From Chloroflexota bacterium (GTDB taxonomy: Bacteria > Chloroflexota > FW602-bin22 > JAMCYS01): DNA of 10,439 bases. The stretch spans positions 1 to 10,439 of the forward strand of contig JAJZQK010000062.1 of the NCBI GenBank assembly GCA_021847625.1. The letters run 5' to 3'. Every line of letters starts with the position of its first letter. Within the stretch, counting starts at the first letter, position 1. The notes under the pieces were generated by a model. That model was not told the DNA's origin and ran no database searches. It saw only the letters and a program-made list of their open reading frames with translations. The translations under genes and the position numbers were made by a program. Positions 6,162 through 10,439 of this stretch are shown in pieces.

Positions 6162-7133
6162 ATGGCAAAGATCACTATCATTGGCCTCGGGCTCATCGGC
6201 GGCTCGCTCGGCATGGCCCTGAGGCAGGTCAACAAGGGCTACGAGGTCGTGGGCCACGACAAGAACCCCGAGGCCGGTCCCAAGGCCAAGCGCCGTGGCG
6301 CGATCGACAAGGCCGAGTGGAACCTCCCGAAGGCCGTCGAGGGCGCCTCCCTCGTCGTCGTGGCCACCCCGGCGGGTGCGGTCGAGTCCGTGTTCAACGA
6401 CATCGCTCCCTACCTTAGCCCCGGCTGCACGGTAACCGACACGGTGAGCACAAAGGCCCACGTCATGGACCTGGCCGCGCGCATACTGCCGGGCAGCGTC
6501 AACTTCGTCGGCGGCCATCCGATGGCAGGCAAGGAACTGAGCGGGGTCGAGGAAGCAGAGGCTATCCTGTTTCAGGACTGCACCTATTGTATCGTCCCGT
6601 CGCCCACCGCCTCCGACGACGCCGTGTCGCTGGTCGTGGGGATGGCACACTCCGTCGGCGCGGAGACGATGTTCATCGACGCGGTCGAGCACGACTCCTA
6701 CGTCGCCGCCGTTAGCCACCTCCCATTCCTGGCCGCCACCGCCCTCGTGCGAACGGCCGGCACGTCCATTGGCTGGCGGGACATCGCCAAGGTGGCCGCC
6801 GGGGGCTTCCGGGATACGACCCGCATGGCCAGCGGCAACACCGAGATGTATCGCGATATCTGCCTGACTAACCGCGAGTTCATCCTTCGCTGGCTGGACA
6901 ACTATCTCGGCGAAGTCCATCACCTGCGCGAACTGCTCGCCAAGACCGATCCCGCGGGCCTGGCAGAGGCCTTCGGGGAGGCTAAGTCCATCCGCGACGA
7001 GTGGGTACTGACGCGCGGCAACCCGCGGAGCCCGGCACCGGCCGAAGTGCCGATGGAGAAGGGCGACCAGCTGCGCCATATGTTGCTGGGACGCTGGGGC
7101 GGGGGACGCGAGGACAAGGAGAAGAAGCGCTGA
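6162..7133 (+). CDS. tyrA: Prephenate dehydrogenase (TyrA family)
   Basis: NAD(P)-dependent oxidative decarboxylation of prephenate (or arogenate) on the way to tyrosine. It has 323 aa from ATG 6162-6164. The frame is open further upstream, but this start has AGGAGG at 6146-6151 and begins exactly at the dinucleotide fold (MAKITIIGLGLIGGSLG). Further landmarks: ATPAGAV (68-74), DTVSTK (93-98), GGHPMAGKE (117-125, His119), EHDSYVAAVSHLPFL (176-190) and GGFRDTTRMAS (214-224). There is no C-terminal ACT domain and no fused chorismate mutase; instead a roughly 35-residue charged tail ends the protein. Whether prephenate or arogenate is preferred cannot be read safely. Its stop overlaps the aroA start by one base (TGATG). 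Confidence 0.94.
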   Translation: MAKITIIGLGLIGGSLGMALRQVNKGYEVVGHDKNPEAGPKAKRRGAIDKAEWNLPKAVEGASLVVVATPAGAVESVFNDIAPYLSPGCTVTDTVSTKAHVMDLAARILPGSVNFVGGHPMAGKELSGVEEAEAILFQDCTYCIVPSPTASDDAVSLVVGMAHSVGAETMFIDAVEHDSYVAAVSHLPFLAATALVRTAGTSIGWRDIAKVAAGGFRDTTRMASGNTEMYRDICLTNREFILRWLDNYLGEVHHLRELLAKTDPAGLAEAFGEAKSIRDEWVLTRGNPRSPAPAEVPMEKGDQLRHMLLGRWGGGREDKEKKR

Positions 7134-8434
7134 TGATCGCGACGGTCAGATCATCTGCCCGCCTGGCCGGTCAGCTGCGCGTGCCGGGCGACAAGTCCAT
7201 ATCACATCGGGCGGCCATTCTGAACGCCCTGGCCGAAGGCGCGGCCCGCGTGGAGAACTTCCTACCGGGCGCCGATTGTCTGAGCACGCTGAACTGCCTC
7301 TCGGCGCTGGGCGTGGGCATTGAAGTCCTGGCGGGCGGACCGGAAAGCCGCCGAATGTCGCTCGTCGTCCACGGCGTCGAGGCACTGAAAGAGCCGGCCG
7401 GCGTGCTGGACGCGGGCAACTCGGGCACCACCATGCGCCTCCTCTCCGGACTCCTCGCCGGCCAGCCTATCTTCGCCGTACTCACGGGCGACAACTCGCT
7501 GCGCTCGCGGCCGATGGGGCGCATCGTCGACCCCTTGCGCCGAATGGGGGCTCAGATCTGGGGCCGTCGGGATGGCACGCTGGCACCCCTCGCCATTCGA
7601 GGGGGCAGCCTGTCCGGCCTGACCTACGACCTGCCGGTGGCGAGCGCCCAGCTCAAGTCCGCCCTCCTGCTCGCCGGTCTCCAGGCCGACGGCCAAACCC
7701 AGCTCCGCGAGCCAGCCCGCAGCCGCGACCACACCGAGCGCATGTTGGCGGCAATGGGAGCGCCGATCCAGGTTGACGGCCGGACCATCACCATCTCCGG
7801 ACCAGCCCGGTTGCGCCCGCTGGACGTCGTCGTGCCGGGGGACATCTCGTCGGCGGCCTTCTGGCTTGTCGCGGCGGCCGCGCACCCGCGCGCCGAGGTG
7901 ACCGTCCCCGGCGTGGGCTGCAACCCCACCAGGGCCGGCATAATCGAGGCGCTGGAGGCGATGGGTGCGCGGATCAAATTGGAGAACCAGCGGGAAGAGG
8001 CGGGCGAACCGGTCGCCGACATCACGGTCCGCTCCAGCGAACTGCGAGGCATCGAACTTGGCGGCGAGATCATCCCCCGCCTGATCGACGAGATCCCGGT
8101 GCTCGCCGTGGCCGCGGCGTTCGCCACCGGCCGCACCGTGGTGCGCGAAGCGGGGGAGCTGCGGGCAAAGGAGACCGACCGTGTCGCCACGGTGGCTAAC
8201 GAGCTGCTTGGCCTGGGCGTTCGTATCGAGGAGCACGCCGACGGGTTCGTGGTCGAGGGAGGTCGGGCCTTGCACGGCACCCGTTGCCGCAGTCGGGGCG
8301 ACCACCGCTTGGCCATGGCGCTGGCCGTCGCCGGGCTACTCGCCGAGGGAGAGACCACGATCGAGGATGCGGAGGCGGTGGAGGTTTCCTACCCCGGTTT
8401 CTGGGCGGACCTCGCCCTTCTGGCCCGGGGATAA
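7133..8434 (+). CDS. aroA: 3-phosphoshikimate 1-carboxyvinyltransferase (EPSP synthase)
   Basis: Joins phosphoenolpyruvate and shikimate-3-phosphate in the sixth shikimate-pathway step. It has 433 aa from an ATG overlapping the tyrA stop, with AGGAG at 7117-7121. Motifs: PGDKSISHRA (18-27), DAGNSGTTMRLL (93-104), RSRPMGRIVDPL (124-135), SAQLKSALL (171-179), SRDHTERM (197-204), GDISSAAFW (236-244), LIDEIPVLA (317-325, catalytic Asp319), AKETDR (345-350, Glu347) and GDHRLAMA (389-396). The combination of GDKS, NSGTTMR, SAQLK and RDHTE resembles the class II (Bacillus/CP4-like) enzymes rather than the E. coli class I form. Class II enzymes are often less sensitive to glyphosate, but sensitivity cannot be read from motifs alone. 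It is the last gene of the plus-strand operon. Confidence 0.96.
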   Translation: MIATVRSSARLAGQLRVPGDKSISHRAAILNALAEGAARVENFLPGADCLSTLNCLSALGVGIEVLAGGPESRRMSLVVHGVEALKEPAGVLDAGNSGTTMRLLSGLLAGQPIFAVLTGDNSLRSRPMGRIVDPLRRMGAQIWGRRDGTLAPLAIRGGSLSGLTYDLPVASAQLKSALLLAGLQADGQTQLREPARSRDHTERMLAAMGAPIQVDGRTITISGPARLRPLDVVVPGDISSAAFWLVAAAAHPRAEVTVPGVGCNPTRAGIIEALEAMGARIKLENQREEAGEPVADITVRSSELRGIELGGEIIPRLIDEIPVLAVAAAFATGRTVVREAGELRAKETDRVATVANELLGLGVRIEEHADGFVVEGGRALHGTRCRSRGDHRLAMALAVAGLLAEGETTIEDAEAVEVSYPGFWADLALLARG

Positions 8435-8511
8435 GCGGCGCACGCAAGCGGGCACCGGCGTCGGGACCGCCAAGACTGGCCTTCTCGCGGAGGGATCGGC
8501 GTTCCGCCTGG
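8435..8511. other. Short convergent intergenic region
   Basis: A 77-bp stretch between the ends of aroA (plus) and the small membrane protein gene (minus). Only weak dyads are visible, such as GCGGA/TCCGC (8487-8507), with no U tract on either side. I see no convincing intrinsic terminator for either operon here. Confidence 0.5.
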
Positions 8512-8703
8512 CTATTCCCAGGTGATGATCCAGACGCAGGCGCCCGCCAACAGCACCGTGGCCACGACCAGGGCCACCATATGGTTGGCCTGCAGGCCCA
8601 CGTCCTTCGTAGCGACGAGAAGGATGGCTACCATGGCAACAGCCATGGTCACCCAGGCCGCTAGGTAGGGATGGCGACGCACAACGCCGACAACCGAGCT
8701 CAT
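8512..8703 (-). CDS. Small two-helix membrane protein, unknown function
   Basis: A 63-aa protein with a short basic N-terminus (RR at 9-10) and two hydrophobic segments (about 13-31 and 42-61) joined by a polar turn (KDVGLQANH), ending Trp-Glu. This pattern predicts a helical hairpin in the cytoplasmic membrane. I do not recognise a family. Its ATG overlaps the stop of the upstream 110-aa gene as ATGA (8700-8703), and a purine-rich GGAGAG (8713-8718) lies ahead of it. The overlap argues for real, coupled translation. It is the last gene of the hppA-uppP operon. A role with the 110-aa protein is plausible by position only. Confidence 0.65.
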   Translation of the reverse strand: MSSVVGVVRRHPYLAAWVTMAVAMVAILLVATKDVGLQANHMVALVVATVLLAGACVWIITWE

Positions 8704-9032
8704 TCCTCGCCTCTCTCCACTCTGATCCTTGCCTCGCGCGGAAGGGCCAGGCCCGCCGCCACCTCGACCGCCTTAATTATGCCCACCGGCACCGGACAGG
8801 CATGGTGGACCGGATGGTTGGCCGCCGCCATGAAGACCGGATCGTCCTTCGCCTTGCCCATCAGAATCGACATCGGGTCAACCTCCATCAGTTCGCGAGC
8901 CAGGCCCTTGATGTTCCCGCACTGGCTGTCGATGGCCAGCCGGACCAGCATGCCATCCGCATCCGTCTGCGCCACCACCTTGGTGATGAACCCACAAATG
9001 CCGCTTTCGACCTCGACGATTGCCTTACCCAA
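8700..9032 (-). CDS. Conserved three-cysteine protein of unknown function (DUF6951-like)
   Basis: A 110-aa soluble-looking protein with Cys13 in GICGF, Cys38 in SQCGN and Cys79 in HHACPVPVG, plus His73, His76 and His77. It resembles a family I recall under the name DUF6951 from Dehalococcoidia and archaea; that name needs a profile search. Three cysteines in glycine/proline-rich motifs and a histidine cluster suggest metal or Fe-S binding, or thiol chemistry, but no function is established. The start is TTG (9030-9032), backed by GGAGG at 9041-9045 with an eight-base spacer, and it overlaps the uppP stop by eight bases. Its own stop overlaps the next ATG by four bases, so it is translationally coupled on both sides. 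Confidence 0.75.
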   Translation of the reverse strand: MGKAIVEVESGICGFITKVVAQTDADGMLVRLAIDSQCGNIKGLARELMEVDPMSILMGKAKDDPVFMAAANHPVHHACPVPVGIIKAVEVAAGLALPREARIRVERGEE

Positions 9033-9855
9033 GACCTCGACCTCCGGACATTAGCCATACCGCCAAACTCGCTATGCCGGCCACCCAGCAGTAGGCGGCA
9101 AAAACGTACAGCGACCGCCTCTGCAGATAGGACAGCAAGAAACTGACGCATAGGTAGCCGCTGATCGCCGCCGCGAGGAACCCCACGACCAGCAGAGATC
9201 CACTATCCCCGAAATCGCCCACCTTCACCACCTGCGCGAGCTGGACGAAGCCCGCGGCGAAGATTATGGGCAGCGCCAACAGGAAACTGAAACGGGCCGC
9301 CGCGGGTCTCGTGAGGCCCAGGGCAAGCCCCGCCGCGATCGTCGCCCCCGAGCGGGAGATGCCTGGGAGGATAGCGCCCGCTTGGGCGAAGCCGATGATC
9401 AGCGCCATCCCGGCGGTGATACCCAACACCTCCGCGTTTTTCTTCTGGCTCATTCGCTCGGAGGAGGCCAGGAGGATCCCGGTAGCCACAAGCATAACGG
9501 CCACCATGCCTGGCTGGCCGAACAGCGAGGCAAACCAGTCCTCGAAGAGGAAGCCCAGAACGCCGGCCGGGACCGAGCCGAGGATGATGAGCCAACCCAG
9601 ACGAGCGGACGGACTGCTCCATGTCCTGGTTCGCCATCCGTCTAGCCAGCTGACGCCCACCTCCCAGATGTCGCGTCGGAAGTAGACCACCAGCCCGGCC
9701 AGGGTGCCCAGATGCACCGTCGTGTCGAAGGCAAGCCCCGGTGATTGCCAGTTGAGCAGCCAGGGCACCAAAACGAGGTGCCCTGAACTGCTTACCGGTA
9801 TGAATTCGGTCAGGCCCTGTAAGAGACCGAGAATCAGAGCCTGTAGTGTGTCCAT
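9025..9855 (-). CDS. uppP: Undecaprenyl-diphosphatase
   Basis: Integral membrane phosphatase (BacA/UppP family) that converts undecaprenyl diphosphate to the monophosphate carrier for cell-wall and glycan precursors; overexpression is linked to bacitracin resistance in other bacteria. It has 276 aa, normal length. Both active-site signatures are intact: GLTEFIPVSSSGH (14-26, Glu17, Ser22-24, His26) and ILPGISRSGAT (162-172, Arg168). FDTTVHLGTL (43-52) also fits. Hydrophobic segments run through most of the protein. The ATG follows the hppA stop directly (TAGATG), with AAAGG nearby as a modest ribosome site, so translation is probably coupled to hppA. Its stop lies eight bases inside the next gene. 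Confidence 0.95.
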   Translation of the reverse strand: MDTLQALILGLLQGLTEFIPVSSSGHLVLVPWLLNWQSPGLAFDTTVHLGTLAGLVVYFRRDIWEVGVSWLDGWRTRTWSSPSARLGWLIILGSVPAGVLGFLFEDWFASLFGQPGMVAVMLVATGILLASSERMSQKKNAEVLGITAGMALIIGFAQAGAILPGISRSGATIAAGLALGLTRPAAARFSFLLALPIIFAAGFVQLAQVVKVGDFGDSGSLLVVGFLAAAISGYLCVSFLLSYLQRRSLYVFAAYCWVAGIASLAVWLMSGGRGLG

Positions 9856-10439
9856 CTAGCCTTTCGCAATGAAGAACGGCGCCAAGACGAGCGTGATGGT
9901 CGACAGTAGCTTCACCAACACGTGCAGCGAAGGACCAGCGGTATCCTTGAAAGGATCGCCCACCGTGTCGCCGACCACTGCCGCCGCGTGCGTTGGCGTG
10001 CCCTTACCAATAATACCACCATCGTCGCTCTTCATGTAGCCAGCTTCGATGAACTTCTTGGCGTTATCCCAAGCGCCACCGCCGTTGTTGAGAACCGTGG
10101 CCAGCATGATGCCGGCAATCGTTCCCACCATCAGCAAGCCAGCCGTGGCCTCGGCCTTGAGCGTCACGCCCACTATCGTCGGCACACCAACCGCGAGCAC
10201 GCCCGGTAGCACCATCTCGCGGAGGGCTGCCCTCGTGGTGATGTCGACGCAGCGCGCGAAATCAGGCTTGGAGGTACCGGCCAGGATGCCCGGGTCCTCC
10301 CGGAACTGGCGGGGAACTTCCTCGATGATGTCGCTGGCGGCGTGGCCCACGGCCCGAATGGCCAGCGAGCTGAACAGATAGACCAGCATGGCGCCGATCA
10401 GGGCGCCGACGAATACCTCAACCTTGGCCAGGTTGACGG
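9856..10439 (-). CDS. hppA: Membrane-bound ion-translocating pyrophosphatase, C-terminal part
   Basis: The gene runs off the right edge; 193 C-terminal residues are visible, and the frame is still open at 10437. The enzyme hydrolyses pyrophosphate to pump H+ or Na+ across the membrane. Signatures in the visible part: AVGHAASDIIEEVPRQF, PDFARCVDI, NNGGGAWDNAKKFIE and GDTVGDPFKDTAGPS, the last carrying acidic and lysine residues of the pyrophosphate/metal site. The loop before it reads THAAAV where K+-dependent enzymes such as the Thermotoga one have HKA. I recall HAAAV from the K+-independent Rhodospirillum enzyme, a weak hint. The main K+ determinant (GNTTAA/GNTTKA) and the ion-selectivity residues lie upstream, outside the window. 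It is followed immediately by uppP. Confidence 0.94.
   Translation of the reverse strand, partial: VNLAKVEVFVGALIGAMLVYLFSSLAIRAVGHAASDIIEEVPRQFREDPGILAGTSKPDFARCVDITTRAALREMVLPGVLAVGVPTIVGVTLKAEATAGLLMVGTIAGIMLATVLNNGGGAWDNAKKFIEAGYMKSDDGGIIGKGTPTHAAAVVGDTVGDPFKDTAGPSLHVLVKLLSTITLVLAPFFIAKG

Noticed and set aside
6036..7079. A 347-codon minus-strand frame opposite tyrA
   Set aside because: Antisense shadow of tyrA with no recognisable domain.
7262..8305. A 347-codon minus-strand frame opposite aroA
   Set aside because: Antisense shadow of aroA; Gly/Ala/Arg/His-rich with no motif.
8487..8522. Hairpins between aroA and the small membrane protein gene as a bidirectional terminator
   Set aside because: Stems are only about five bp, overlap each other and lack a U tract.

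Overview
The window reads as ordinary chromosomal housekeeping DNA from a GC-rich bacterium. My best guess is Chloroflexota, probably the Dehalococcoidia side, from the look of the TyrA, HppA and small HACPVP proteins and the operon make-up. This is recall, not a search. Start codons are notable: GTG or TTG is preferred for five of the nine genes whose 5' ends lie in the window, usually behind a strong Shine-Dalgarno (GGAGG-type) site.

Layout. Positions 1-192 carry no convincing gene but hold two strong inverted repeats that look like terminators. The one at 113-160 folds best as minus-strand RNA and would end the arginine operon. The one at 37-80 folds best as plus-strand RNA and may end a plus-strand gene lying off the left edge. 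Positions 193-4651 (minus strand) form an arginine biosynthesis operon transcribed argC-argJ-argB-argD. It covers acetylglutamate to ornithine, with ArgJ recycling the acetyl group. A consensus promoter (TTGCTA, 17 bp, TATAAT) lies just upstream of argC. The operon is tight except for a gap of about 150-170 bp between argC and argJ, which contains a dispersed-type GGGAGAGGG hairpin and a possible weak internal promoter.

Positions 4652-4952 are the divergent control region. Positions 4953-8434 (plus strand) hold a minimal site-2 protease (M50), an HD-domain protein, prephenate dehydrogenase (tyrA) and EPSP synthase (aroA). Spacing is short (17, 37 and -1 nt), so they are probably one transcript led by an extended -10 promoter that sits inside an exact 12-bp inverted repeat. 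Positions 8512-10439 (minus strand) hold the 3' end of a membrane pyrophosphatase (hppA), then undecaprenyl-diphosphatase (uppP), a 110-aa three-cysteine protein and a 63-aa two-helix membrane protein. These abut or overlap by 0, 8 and 4 nt, which strongly suggests translational coupling. This operon converges with aroA.

I found no mobile element, CRISPR array, rRNA or tRNA, and no clearly new multi-gene system. The points most worth checking are the coupled hppA-uppP-small gene cassette, the repeat-framed promoter at 4832-4887, the argJ start region and the argC-argJ repeat.
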